This document shows positions 50,435-58,335 of a stretch of 64,000 nt of DNA, piece by piece (position 1 is the stretch's first letter; each line of letters begins with the position of its first letter). The notes under the pieces were generated by a model. It ran no database searches and was not told the DNA's origin. It saw only the letters and a list, made by a program, of their open reading frames with translations. A program made the translations under genes and the position numbers. This stretch comes from Anaerolineae bacterium (GTDB taxonomy: Bacteria > Chloroflexota > Anaerolineae > Promineifilales > Promineifilaceae): NCBI GenBank assembly GCA_020848035.1, contig JADLAX010000072.1, positions 1 to 64,000 of the forward strand, in the 5' to 3' direction.

Positions 50435-50800
50435 CTACTCCTCTGTGTGCCGTGGCGCAAAAAGGGCTGTCGCCAGTCCGTCAGGTTGGCTGGCCAACCA
50501 CTCGTCAATCTCTTGAAGCATATCCGCCCGGCTGACAACACAGATAGAGACACCCTGCTGGTAGATGTCCAGCGTGCCGAAGGTAATCTGGGCTAACCAC
50601 TGGACGCGCTGCTGGTCATACACGGTGTGCAGATTTTTCAGTACCCGCTGCCGGATAGCCAGCAGCTCCGCAAACAGGCCGGGGTAGTTGCGTAAGCCAT
50701 CCTGCACCTGGCGAATAAAAAGCCGCCCGGATTGTGGATGCCGCCAATGACCATAGCGGGTGTGCAGCAAGGTGGCGCCTAACAGCTTGGGTTCAATCAT
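50435..50800 (-). CDS. Hypothetical protein
   Basis: 121 residues from ATG 50800 after GTAGGT. LGATLLHTRYGHWRHPQSGRLFIRQVQDGLRNYPGLFAELLAIRQRVLKNLHTVYDQQRVQWLAQITFGTLDIYQQGVSICVVSRADMLQEIDEWLAS. Mostly helical. Five bases after the upstream membrane-anchored protein gene, so co-transcribed. No family recognised. Confidence 0.55.
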   Translation of the reverse strand: MIEPKLLGATLLHTRYGHWRHPQSGRLFIRQVQDGLRNYPGLFAELLAIRQRVLKNLHTVYDQQRVQWLAQITFGTLDIYQQGVSICVVSRADMLQEIDEWLASQPDGLATALFAPRHTEE

Positions 50801-50804
50801 TTTT

Positions 50805-51170
50805 TTACCTACAGCCTGCGTACAGTTCCTTAATCGTTTCCAGCCAATAGGTGTCCTCCGGTCCATTAACCTGTACGCCAGTTGCTTTAAGCGCACGACG
50901 CAGGTAGCGCCAATCCACCAGGTTTTCTCCCATGCCCTCGCGCATAAAGGTTTCGGCTTTCATAATTTCGCTGTTTAGCTTCTCCAGTTCAACTTTACCA
51001 CACCACTCATTCGGATCTGGCGGCATGGTTTGGCGGTTGGATTGTATGCCGGTTAACGGCAGGCTGACCTGCTGGCCGCCGGTCGTCAAAACCGCGAAGA
51101 GCAGGAGAAGCAGCAAGAGCAGGGCAAGAATCGGGATCGCCCACTTGTGACGCGTTTGCGATTGTAACAT
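50805..51170 (-). CDS. Small membrane-anchored protein
   Basis: 121 residues; GGAGGTACCTC precedes ATG 51170. Residues 10-29 are a strong membrane helix (WAIPILALLLLLLLLFAVLT), then a soluble outer part with two cysteines (EWCGKVELEKL... and LYAGCR at the C-terminus) that could pair. No family recognised; perhaps a lipoprotein-like or transfer-channel accessory. Confidence 0.6.
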   Translation of the reverse strand: MLQSQTRHKWAIPILALLLLLLLLFAVLTTGGQQVSLPLTGIQSNRQTMPPDPNEWCGKVELEKLNSEIMKAETFMREGMGENLVDWRYLRRALKATGVQVNGPEDTYWLETIKELYAGCR

Positions 51171-51263
51171 GAGGTACCTCCATTTAGAACAGGTGTTTAG
51201 AATTCACCTGATCCAGCCTGTTAAGGCCTGGAGGCTTGCCCTCTCTAGTAATGAAGTGGGAAA

Positions 51264-51288
51264 CAAAAAGCCGGTCTAAATGACCGGC
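51264..51288 (-). terminator. Terminator after the second antirepressor gene
   Basis: Minus strand GCCGGTC-ATTTA-GACCGGC followed by TTTTTG. Confidence 0.75.
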
Positions 51289-51356
51289 ATATAAAGTGTA
51301 CTTCTCCCCTCTAGAGTAAGCTCATTGTAGTTGAGCAAAGCAAATTTAGAGCAGGC

Positions 51357-52241
51357 TTATTCTGGTCTCTCTGCCTCTGCCCCGTCCTGCAATTTTTTGC
51401 GCTGCTCAAGATAAGATTGGTCGCTAATTACCTTCCGGCCATGTTCCTCCTCAAACGCCAGACGGGCCACCCCAGCCGCCCGCCCACCTTTTTCAGCAGC
51501 TCCGTAATTTTCATCATATCCTTGGGCATCGTGTGTTTGGACATTAGCAATTGTGGCCTGTTCGGCTACATTCACAAACGCCAGCTCCAGACCGGTCATG
51601 TGATCCCGCACTTCACCTTTTTCAACACCTTTAAGCTTTCTATGGTCTGACGGATTCATGTTAAAGGCGCCGCGATGAATAACGGCCGTTAATATGCCGT
51701 ACTGCTTGTTCTGAACGCCTCTTGCTTTCCACTCATCTGTCAGCTGGTTGCGGGTCTCAATTGTAATTTGCCGCTGCTTGATCCACGCCTCGTCATAGCC
51801 CTGGCGCAAATACCTCTGCCGTACCGCCTCCATCGCCGATTCTGCGTCCCCGGTGAAAGCGGCATCCAGAATGAGATGGGCTTCGCGCTGCCATTTGATG
51901 ACCCGCTCCCTTAGATCTTCTCTCACCCGAGTAGCATTTACGCCGAATAGGAAGCCGGATAAAAATTGTTTGGGCAAACAGACGTGAGACTTGGCACCTT
52001 CACCTCTTTTCATTTCCGTTGTTGTAACGGCAACGGAAATCAGTTTCACTTCCTCACTCAGAACCGGATCGCGTCCTATCCGCCGATACTGCGCCGACCA
52101 ATCCAGCCCAAGCGCCTCCACTATGGGCCGTAGCGCGACGTATATCACACCGTCTTCCCCCAGTTGGACGATTAATTTGTCTTCATAAAACGGGATAGTA
52201 ACTTCGCCAATGGATACTAAAGCTTGTGCGGTGCCGGACAT
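51357..52241 (-). CDS. Phage-antirepressor N-terminal domain protein (second)
   Basis: 294 residues; AGGAGG before ATG 52241. VTIPFYEDKLIVQLGEDGVIYVALRPIVEALGLDWSAQYRRIGRDPVL...HVCLPKQFLSGFLFGVNATRVREDLRERVIKWQREAHLIL matches the P22_AR_N-type antirepressor domain. The C-terminal half (LTDEWKARGVQNKQYGILTAVIHRGAFNMNPSDHRKLKGVEKGEVRDHMTGLELAFVNVAEQATI) resembles domains found after such N-termini in phage regulators (KilA/ORF6C-like). It is not a close copy of the protein at 28246. It stands alone with its own promoter, operator-like palindrome and terminator. Confidence 0.72.
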   Translation of the reverse strand: MSGTAQALVSIGEVTIPFYEDKLIVQLGEDGVIYVALRPIVEALGLDWSAQYRRIGRDPVLSEEVKLISVAVTTTEMKRGEGAKSHVCLPKQFLSGFLFGVNATRVREDLRERVIKWQREAHLILDAAFTGDAESAMEAVRQRYLRQGYDEAWIKQRQITIETRNQLTDEWKARGVQNKQYGILTAVIHRGAFNMNPSDHRKLKGVEKGEVRDHMTGLELAFVNVAEQATIANVQTHDAQGYDENYGAAEKGGRAAGVARLAFEEEHGRKVISDQSYLEQRKKLQDGAEAERPE

Positions 52242-52267
52242 GAAAAATCCTCCTGTTGATTTTGTAG

Positions 52268-52297
52268 ATTATAGGCGAAGGTAGAACATATGTACAA
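52268..52297 (-). promoter_or_regulatory. Predicted promoter of the second antirepressor
   Basis: Minus strand TTGTAC (52292-52297), 18-base spacer, TATAAT (52268-52273), 26 bases before the ATG. Confidence 0.5.
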
Positions 52298-52324
52298 ATA
52301 TTTACCTGGCCTTGTTTACACACT

Positions 52325-52341
52325 CAACGGTAATTCCGTTG
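52325..52341. promoter_or_regulatory. Palindrome upstream of antirepressor promoter
   Basis: CAACGG-TAATT-CCGTTG, perfect 6-bp arms, about 28 bases upstream of the -35 box. Candidate regulator site. Confidence 0.4.
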
Positions 52342-52347
52342 TGATAA

Positions 52348-52630
52348 TCAGGCGACTCCTGCCGTAGGCGGGTCGAGCATAAACACGGTACCCAGATGTC
52401 GCAACTGCCGCTGAAGGACAAAAACGGCCGTATACTGCGCCGCTATGCGGTTGACCATCAAGCTCTGGGTCTCGACCAGGGCCATTTCGGCGCAGGATTG
52501 AGCCTGGGTATTCAGATTTGGTTCCAATAGCTCAGGCTCTTGCAGGTAAGGGGAAGGGATGCTGCGGCACAGGCCCAGACGGTCCGTCCGGATTATCCGC
52601 CCGTTGGCCAGGGAGTCCTTTAGATTCGAC
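52348..52630 (-). pseudogene. C-terminal fragment of a second PRTRC ThiF-like gene
   Basis: A frame opening after a stop near 52632 encodes LANGRIIRTDRLGLCRSIPSPYLQEPELLEPN..TQAQSCAEMALVETQSLMVNRIAAQYTAVFVLQRQLRHLGTVFMLDPP. It aligns with the C-terminal part of the ThiF protein at 53375-54235 (LCSGLPSPAVQDPVLLAPD...GLSCADLTLREEQSLMINTMMAAIAANYSYQWVIRSEMTSLATAVTLEPP). There is no ATG before AEMALV and no nucleotide-binding half. Probably a diverged duplicate or the relic of a replaced cassette. Confidence 0.7.
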
Positions 52631-53378
52631 TACCGTTGACGGGACGGGCAGGGGCAGAAGCGGGCTGCATCGCGGGCACGATAATGCCACTGGCAGGCGG
52701 TCGCCCATTGGCCGGTCGCCCCTTTATAGGCCCGCCGCTGCGTGTCAGATCTTCGACAGCAATCGTTGGCAGCCCAAAGAAACCGCCAGTGCCGCCTTTT
52801 CCCTGAGCGCGGGAAATCTCGTCTTCGACGTTGGCCCACAGGCTTTGCCACATGCGGTCCAGCGCCATGTGCAGTTCGCCCGGACTGTGGGAAACGTGGC
52901 GCAGGTCTGCCCAGTCGGTGTAGCCGGGCGTGATGGATTGATAATTCCCCAGGTTCACCTTATAGACCAGGCTGACGCTGACAGTACGAATAAAAATGGG
53001 GTCTTCACCACCCTTTGCCGGTGGCTGCAATCCCAGAAAGACAACTTCATTGTTGTCTTGCAGCTGCTGCCACTGTCTTCTCACGTTCTCCCGGGCCATC
53101 CGGCGCACACGCTCTTTGCAGTCGTGCAGGTCAAACGCCACTCCTTCGGGCACGCGGGTCTTAACCCAGATAGTGATAGCCGGGTTCAGACTTTCAAAGT
53201 TGCCCAGGTTAAACTTGCGGTCGTACGTAACGGCAAACCCCTTGATTTGCACTGGCTCTTCCAATGGGTGCGCAAATCCATGGTGAATATCTGCTTCATC
53301 CAGGCTGGCACTGAGAGCAGACGCAGCGTCCGTCGTCGAACTGTGTCCATTTCCAGTTGAATAGGGATTGTTTATCAT
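52620..53378 (-). CDS. Protein with two NLGN repeats, PRTRC-linked
   Basis: 252 residues; CGGAGGAG before ATG 53378, overlapping the ThiF stop (ATGA). Two similar modules: VTYDRKFNLGNFESLNPAITIWVKTRV...CKERVRRMARENVRRQW and VSLVYKVNLGNYQSITPGYTDWADLRHV...ALDRMWQSLWANVEDEI. Each reads as a beta sheet followed by a helix. A similar K.NLGNYES pattern occurs in short mobile-element proteins, but I cannot name the family. The C-terminal 50 residues are Pro/Gly/Ala-rich. It follows the cassette and is probably translated with it. Confidence 0.6.
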   Translation of the reverse strand: MINNPYSTGNGHSSTTDAASALSASLDEADIHHGFAHPLEEPVQIKGFAVTYDRKFNLGNFESLNPAITIWVKTRVPEGVAFDLHDCKERVRRMARENVRRQWQQLQDNNEVVFLGLQPPAKGGEDPIFIRTVSVSLVYKVNLGNYQSITPGYTDWADLRHVSHSPGELHMALDRMWQSLWANVEDEISRAQGKGGTGGFFGLPTIAVEDLTRSGGPIKGRPANGRPPASGIIVPAMQPASAPARPVNGSRI

Positions 53379-54235
53379 GATTTCTTCTCCTCCGGCAGGC
53401 CAAATGGGCTGCGCAAAGCTTCATCGGTAATCCAGCGCGAGGTCATCGCCGGTGGTTCCAGCGTCACGGCTGTGGCCAGGCTCGTCATTTCACTGCGAAT
53501 CACCCACTGATAGCTGTAGTTGGCGGCGATGGCCGCCATCATGGTATTGATCATCAAAGATTGTTCCTCCCGCAGCGTCAGGTCAGCACAAGACAGGCCG
53601 GCCGAAGGTTCGCGTGCGGGCGGGTCGGGCGCCAGCAGCACCGGGTCCTGGACAGCCGGACTGGGCAAGCCGCTGCACAGTCGCAGCGCCTTATCAACCG
53701 TAATCTGCTCTGACCTCACGGCATTTCCCATGTAGATATTGCCGCTGTGATGGGCGTTGCCCACGTCTAGCCACCAGATATTTCCGCGGCCTTCTTCGAC
53801 CGTCCGGGCCAGTTCCTGACGGGGGGGGTAGTCATCAACGCAGCCGATGAGCAGCTTCTTCGTCTTCGGCGCGTTGTAACCGGATACCACCATGTCAGGT
53901 TCAAAAGGGTCCGTAACGGCCCGGGCGTCCAGGCCAAAGGCGGTATTCAGGCGTAAAGTGAGCGAACTGGCTTTGGGATAGCCGATCTCGGCCTGACAAA
54001 AGCGCTGTCGGCCAATGTTTGCCTCTTGTACGATGTCGGGGTCAATAATGGTCAGGCTGACCGCTTTTCCCTTCTGCCGGGCGTGGTAGAGAATGCGGGC
54101 CAGAGAATCGGCCAGGGCAGAGCCGGTACCGCCAGCGCCGACCAGGTAGAGGTCCATCTTTTCCGTATCGCCCACCAAGGCGCGGTAGGTGGGGGTGAAG
54201 TCAACCGCAATGGTGTCAGATTGGTTCATGGTCAT
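53375..54235 (-). CDS. PRTRC system ThiF (E1-like) protein
   Basis: 286 residues from ATG 54235, with GGAGGTG upstream. E1/ThiF Rossmann fold: LYLVGAGGTGSALADSLARIL (GAGGTG 33-38) for ATP, VSLTIIDPDIVQEANIGRQRF (the Asp and Arg that bind ATP), LLIGCVDDYPPRQEL (the usual CxDN-like loop), and a long C-terminal part with LCSGLPSPAVQDP and LSCADLTLREEQSLMIN. In PRTRC cassettes it is thought to activate a ubiquitin-like partner, probably protein C. Last gene of the canonical set here. Confidence 0.88.
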   Translation of the reverse strand: MTMNQSDTIAVDFTPTYRALVGDTEKMDLYLVGAGGTGSALADSLARILYHARQKGKAVSLTIIDPDIVQEANIGRQRFCQAEIGYPKASSLTLRLNTAFGLDARAVTDPFEPDMVVSGYNAPKTKKLLIGCVDDYPPRQELARTVEEGRGNIWWLDVGNAHHSGNIYMGNAVRSEQITVDKALRLCSGLPSPAVQDPVLLAPDPPAREPSAGLSCADLTLREEQSLMINTMMAAIAANYSYQWVIRSEMTSLATAVTLEPPAMTSRWITDEALRSPFGLPEEKKS

Positions 54236-54872
54236 AGCCACCTCCAGGGAATGTAATGTCACAGGCAAATAAGGTGTCTTTGTCTATCTCTGCCCAATGG
54301 CCGTAAATGCCCAGCCGGAAGCGCCACTGCGATGTTCCCCGTAAATTGCCGATGACGCCGTAGAAGCGCAGCCGGGTTTCATCCTGGTCATCGGTGGGGC
54401 TGAAATAAGGCGGCGCCGCGCCGTGGGAGTGAATATCCATGACGACCGTCTCGTCCGGCTCTACCATTTCAGTGACAACAAAGTTTGGGCTGGCCTTCTG
54501 GTCGGCGGGTTTAATCAGGCGGTAACGGCTCGACGTGAGCTCGCCGACACGGCCGTTGCTCCACACCACGTAGCTGAGGGTTTCATCAAGACGGCCGTTT
54601 TCCGCCGAAACCTGAGCGTCAGCGATGGCTGTCTCCAGAAGGTTCAAGGGAATCTGGGGGATTTTCAGCCGCACCCAGCCACCAAGCGGCTGCAAACCAC
54701 GAATCGGCGCTGTGGCCTCTTTCAGATGCGTGACCGGAAGGCAGGCACTGACAAACTCATTTTCGGCGCGGACAAAAACGCCGTTTTGTGCGATGACGTA
54801 TTGGTAAAAGTGGGCATCGCTGGGCGGCAAGAGGGGCGTCTGGTGCAGGTGATAGGTAACGAGGTTATTCAT
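54216..54872 (-). CDS. PRTRC system protein A (JAB/JAMM domain)
   Basis: 218 residues from ATG 54872 (AGGAGAAGAG upstream). The C-terminal half holds a JAMM metalloprotease site: VVMDIHSHGAAPPYFSPTDDQDE, with H148, H150, S158 and D161. N-terminal part VFVRAENEFVSACLPV...IRGLQPLGGWVRLKIPQIPLNLL. JAB proteins in these clusters could process or remove the ubiquitin-like modifier. It overlaps thiF by 20 bases. Confidence 0.87.
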   Translation of the reverse strand: MNNLVTYHLHQTPLLPPSDAHFYQYVIAQNGVFVRAENEFVSACLPVTHLKEATAPIRGLQPLGGWVRLKIPQIPLNLLETAIADAQVSAENGRLDETLSYVVWSNGRVGELTSSRYRLIKPADQKASPNFVVTEMVEPDETVVMDIHSHGAAPPYFSPTDDQDETRLRFYGVIGNLRGTSQWRFRLGIYGHWAEIDKDTLFACDITFPGGGYDHEPI

Positions 54873-54978
54873 CTCTTCTCCTGAAAACGGCAGCGAATTA
54901 ACGCGAATTCGCGGCAAGGTTTCATTACTTTGGAAGGGCAATTGCTCAAGTAAATGGCTTGTCAGGCAAGGCAAAAGG

Positions 54979-55593
54979 CTATGTCATCAGCTTTTTCAAC
55001 TGCTTCCGCGCCGGAACCAGCTCGTCAGGGGGAAACCGCTTTTGCCCGTCCAGTTTGGCCCAAAGCTCCAGGCTGCTGTCGGGGAAGCTGACGCAGCGCT
55101 GGCGGCTGTTGTCGTGGTTGAACTGACTCCCCTCCATGAAAAGTTTCAGGGCGTTGTAAATGGTGACCCGGCCAGCGATGGGAAACGGCGCCTGCCCCAG
55201 GCAGATACGGCCGTTCTCCTCCACGTTCGGCGTCGGCAGGTGATAGAGGGGCGTCTCTGGCGTCTTGGGTTTCTGCTTGACGGCAAAAACGGTGTACTGT
55301 CGTCCCTGTCCCAGGAAGATCATCCCTGGCAGGGGCAGGTGATAACGCCGGTCATAGGCAATGGGCTGCCACTGGCGGGGCGGGACGTAGAGGGCGATCT
55401 GCTCCTGACCGGCTTCCTGCCGCCAGAACAAGGTGTTATGGGGCAGCAGCCCGGTTGACAGAGGAATCCGGTTCAGCTGCCCGGCCAGGTCAGCGGGTGA
55501 GATGGGGTGAGTAATGCGCGACCCATCTTCGAGGACTTTCTCAAGCAGCGTTGCTTCGGGATAAACGGTGAGGATAACGTGGTCCAGTTTCAT
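54979..55593 (-). CDS. PRTRC system protein B (E2-like)
   Basis: 204 residues from ATG 55593; AAAGGAG lies before the start. LLPHNTLFWRQEAGQEQIALYVPPRQW, LPLPGMIFLGQGRQYTVFAVKQKPKTPETPLYHLPTPNVEENGRICLGQAP matches the PRTRC protein B pattern. The PNV..NGRIC131LG segment is like the E2 catalytic loop (PN..., then hxC), so C131 is the likely acceptor residue. Sits between protein A and the F-like proteins, as in known cassettes. Confidence 0.87.
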   Translation of the reverse strand: MKLDHVILTVYPEATLLEKVLEDGSRITHPISPADLAGQLNRIPLSTGLLPHNTLFWRQEAGQEQIALYVPPRQWQPIAYDRRYHLPLPGMIFLGQGRQYTVFAVKQKPKTPETPLYHLPTPNVEENGRICLGQAPFPIAGRVTIYNALKLFMEGSQFNHDNSRQRCVSFPDSSLELWAKLDGQKRFPPDELVPARKQLKKLMT

Positions 55594-56617
55594 GTCGGAC
55601 TCCTTTTTTGCTGAAAACATAGGCCAGGTAAAGGGCACCCCGGACAGCGGCCAGACGGGTGGGGCGGTCGGCGTTGACCCAGTGGATGAGCGCTTTTTCT
55701 TTGGCCAGGAACGATTGCGCTGCGGCCCACTCCTCTTTCAGGAAAGCGACGTTGTCAGGACACCATTCCGGCAGCGAGACACCGCCCTGGGCCAGATCGC
55801 CGTAAGACCAATCCAACCAGACGTTGCCGGTGCTGTGGGTGACCATCTGCACCAGCGCCGGCAGGTTATCGCGGACAGGCGGAGGCAGCGGCAGCTCGGC
55901 GATGGTCTCACTCAGCCCGTACAGCTCAATGTCCGGCAGATCCTCGCTCTCCTCTTCCCTGACCAGAGCGAGCAGCGTCCGCAGTGGCTCCTCGAACTCG
56001 TCGAGATCATCGGTAAAGTCAAAATTCAACTCGTGCCCTTGAGGGATGAGGTCAATGGTTTCCAGCCGCCCGGCCAGGTATTCGATGTCCTCGACCCAAA
56101 GCTCGTCATCGACTGGGAAATAGTCGCGGTCAACGGCCGTGAGGAAATCGGAAACGGCCGTGCTGAGGCGCTCTTCGTCCAGGGTGGTGATGTCCGCCTG
56201 CCAGGTGGTGTTATCGGGAAAGAGTTCGGCGTAACGTTGGCCCAGCGTCAGATAAACTCGCAGGCAGTCTACCTGTAATGGCGTCATGGCCGCTTCGGGG
56301 CCGCCACCGTAACTGTTTTGAAGATGGTGAATCAAGCTGGATACCTGAAGAAAGCGCGCTTCATCCCGCCAGAGCGGGTATCGGGTTTTCCAGATGTGGG
56401 CTAGAAGATAGGTGAGAGCAACGGCCGTTCCTTGCTGGTTCAGAGTGATGGATATATCGGGGAACGGTTCGTTGAATAGCTCATCCCACAGGTGTATAGC
56501 GGTCAATATCGATTCGGCCTGGGTCAGATCAGCCAGACGGTAACCGGGCCAGGTAACGGAAGGGCTGCCCGGCCTCAGCTGGGCGAGAGATTTTGGGAAA
56601 CTGGTTGAGATGCTCAT
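55541..56617 (-). CDS. PRTRC protein F-like, copy 2
   Basis: 358 residues from ATG 56617 (no strong ribosome site; probably coupled to the upstream gene, which it overlaps by 89 bases). SVTWPGYRLADLTQAESILTAIHLWDELFNEPFPDISIT at the start. The C-terminal 90 residues (HSTGNVWLDWSYGDL...PEWCPDNVAFLKEEWAAAQSFLAKEKALIHWVNADRPTRLAAVRGALYLAYVF) match the same region of the adjacent gene, so the two are tandem duplicates. The name comes from position in the cassette; the function of protein F is unknown. Confidence 0.65.
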   Translation of the reverse strand: MSISTSFPKSLAQLRPGSPSVTWPGYRLADLTQAESILTAIHLWDELFNEPFPDISITLNQQGTAVALTYLLAHIWKTRYPLWRDEARFLQVSSLIHHLQNSYGGGPEAAMTPLQVDCLRVYLTLGQRYAELFPDNTTWQADITTLDEERLSTAVSDFLTAVDRDYFPVDDELWVEDIEYLAGRLETIDLIPQGHELNFDFTDDLDEFEEPLRTLLALVREEESEDLPDIELYGLSETIAELPLPPPVRDNLPALVQMVTHSTGNVWLDWSYGDLAQGGVSLPEWCPDNVAFLKEEWAAAQSFLAKEKALIHWVNADRPTRLAAVRGALYLAYVFSKKGVRHETGPRYPHRLSRSNAA

Positions 56618-57443
56618 TGGCGTACAGGATTTGCATGAGGGCAAGGATCGCGCGCATACGGTTATCGGGGTCGGCGGCTACCCAGGTTTCGATGGCTTCC
56701 ATCTGGCGCTCCATCTCCAACGCTTCGTCATACTGCTGCTTGAGCCGGCATACGTTTTCCGGCGTCCATTCGATAGGCGCTTGGTCGTAGAGATAATCGT
56801 AATACTGGTCAATCTCATGATCCAGCCAGGGGTTGCCAGTGCTGCCCGCGATGTATTCGGCCACGATGGCCAGGTGGTTAAGCGGCTCCGGCAAATTGGC
56901 CTGACGAATGAGGCAGGCCGTCCGGGTCACCGACCAGGTGCGCGGCAGCGGGAAGGGCAGATGGTAGGGTGGGAGATAAACCTCATCCTCACCTTCCTCC
57001 CGGTAAGCCTCCTGGATAAGGCCCCAGGCGAAGAAGTCATAGGGCGGGTCGAAGGCGTCCGGCCCGTTGAAAAAGGGATCGCCCAACACGTCCACGCCTC
57101 TGGGAGCGATGGGAATAGCAGCCAGCTCGCCGGCATCAAAGTTACGGGTTACATCGATTTGCTGCAACCACTCCAGGGAGAAGGCCAGGGGAAAGAGGTG
57201 GTCGGCAAAACGCAGGCAGAGGATGATGAGGGCGTGGCGTACGCCGCAGTTGGTCGCTGCGTATGTTTCGGCCTGCCACTCCGGGCGATCGGGAAAGGCA
57301 ACCTGGTAGATAAACCGGACCTGGGCCAGAATCTGGATGCAGGTTAGGTACCCGGTGCCGGGCCACAGCTGCTGGGCCGACCGTGACGGTCTCAGAAGCC
57401 GATGGGGACAACCGGCGCGCTCACCGGCGGCAGGGTGGCACAT
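56529..57443 (-). CDS. PRTRC protein F-like, copy 1
   Basis: 304 residues from ATG 57443 (AGGAG 11 bases upstream), overlapping the protein C gene by 52 bases. VTRNFDAGELAAIPIAPRGVDVLGDPFFNGPDAFDPPYDFFAWGLIQ, and the C-terminal GSTGNPWLDHEIDQYYDYLYDQAPIEWTPENVCRLKQQYDEALEMERQMEAIETWVAADPDNRMRAILALMQILY shared with copy 2. It lies where protein F is found in PRTRC cassettes. The first 15 or so residues depend on the start choice. Confidence 0.65.
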   Translation of the reverse strand: MCHPAAGERAGCPHRLLRPSRSAQQLWPGTGYLTCIQILAQVRFIYQVAFPDRPEWQAETYAATNCGVRHALIILCLRFADHLFPLAFSLEWLQQIDVTRNFDAGELAAIPIAPRGVDVLGDPFFNGPDAFDPPYDFFAWGLIQEAYREEGEDEVYLPPYHLPFPLPRTWSVTRTACLIRQANLPEPLNHLAIVAEYIAGSTGNPWLDHEIDQYYDYLYDQAPIEWTPENVCRLKQQYDEALEMERQMEAIETWVAADPDNRMRAILALMQILYANEHLNQFPKISRPAEAGQPFRYLARLPSG

Positions 57444-57847
57444 GCGTTTAATATCTCCTGGGGGACGTGAATCTGCGCCTGAATGAAAGCGGCCGCAGCT
57501 TGAATCTCGCCAGCGTGTTCGGCCAGGAGCGCTACCGTGAACGGTCCCTGCCCGATTTTTCGGTACAAGGAAACGGCCGTGTGGTCTATTTCCGGCAGCC
57601 CGGCGGCAATTTCCATGAAAAGGGCGTGTTCGCTGCCCTTGCTGGTTACCTGCTTATGAAAGGTGATGGTCAGGACGCCGTTTTCCGCTTTTTCGGTGTG
57701 GGTGGCGTTGCCCAGCTCAGGTAAATAGACGGAGAGATGCTTCTTCACGTCTTCGATGGACATGTCGTCCGGGACGTTGGGAATCGCTTTCCCGTCATAG
57801 AAGAAACGTCTGGTTTGAAATTGTTTGGTAAGGGTAGTTTGGGTCAT
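57392..57847 (-). CDS. PRTRC system protein C (ubiquitin-like)
   Basis: 151 residues. The first 75 match the short PRTRC protein C closely: RRFFYDGKAIPNVPDDMSIEDVKKHLSVYLPELGNATHTEKAENGVLTITFHKQVTSKGSE (family: F.Y.G..L.DP...M..EEV...Y...YPEL..A.V......G...Y.F....G.KG). Unlike the family, which ends there, this one has an extra 75-residue helical C-terminal domain (ALFMEIAAGLPEIDHTAVSLYRKIGQGPFTVALLAEHAGEIQAAAAFIQAQI). If protein C is a beta-grasp modifier, the extension would hide the usual C-terminus. Confidence 0.82.
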   Translation of the reverse strand: MTQTTLTKQFQTRRFFYDGKAIPNVPDDMSIEDVKKHLSVYLPELGNATHTEKAENGVLTITFHKQVTSKGSEHALFMEIAAGLPEIDHTAVSLYRKIGQGPFTVALLAEHAGEIQAAAAFIQAQIHVPQEILNACATLPPVSAPVVPIGF

Positions 57848-57889
57848 GCGGTATGCCTCCGGGTGAAGTTGAAAGACAGCGGCTCTTGC

Positions 57890-58294
57890 CTAAAACAGGA
57901 AGGATAGATCGGGCTGGGGCTTGGACGCAGGCACGTGGGGTTGTGGTGTTGCTTCTTGCGCACTAGGTACGGCCGCTTCGACGACGGACGCTGCGTCCGC
58001 TCTCCGTGCAGGTGTATCTGTTGTCTCTCCGGCCGGTATTGTGGTCGGTTCGGTGGCCTTAGCGCTCTTTGCTGCCGCTACCTGCGCCTGTACACCAAAG
58101 GCCGTCCAGGCCTCATCGATGAGTGCTGTCACCTGGCCAAACGGCCCGATTCTGGTGACCGGCGGCTGCCCGGTGACGCCGACGCTCATCAGCGCCATTC
58201 GCTCATCGCGGGCTTGCTCCCCGGCCGCCAGGGTAATAACGATGGTCACTTCCTGCTCAGCCAGGGGGTCGTCTACAGTTAATCTTCTGTTCAT
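57890..58294 (-). CDS. Protein at the PRTRC E position
   Basis: 134 residues from ATG 58294, with AAAGGAG upstream. The N-terminal half (VTIVITLAAGEQARDERMALMSVGVTGQPPVTRIGPFGQVTALIDEAWTAFG) is a small beta-rich unit resembling the start of PRTRC protein E by outline. The C-terminal half is Ala/Pro/Thr-rich and disordered, ending in a hydrophobic PDLSFLF. Assigned by position between ParB and protein C. Confidence 0.55.
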   Translation of the reverse strand: MNRRLTVDDPLAEQEVTIVITLAAGEQARDERMALMSVGVTGQPPVTRIGPFGQVTALIDEAWTAFGVQAQVAAAKSAKATEPTTIPAGETTDTPARRADAASVVEAAVPSAQEATPQPHVPASKPQPDLSFLF

Positions 58295-58335
58295 GGTTTC
58301 TCCTTTCAGTCTGCGAACCTCAACAGGCTCCTTGC

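Noticed and set aside
52518..53360. 280-codon plus-strand frame
   Set aside because: Antisense shadow of the NLGN-repeat gene, which has a strong ribosome site and coherent sequence.
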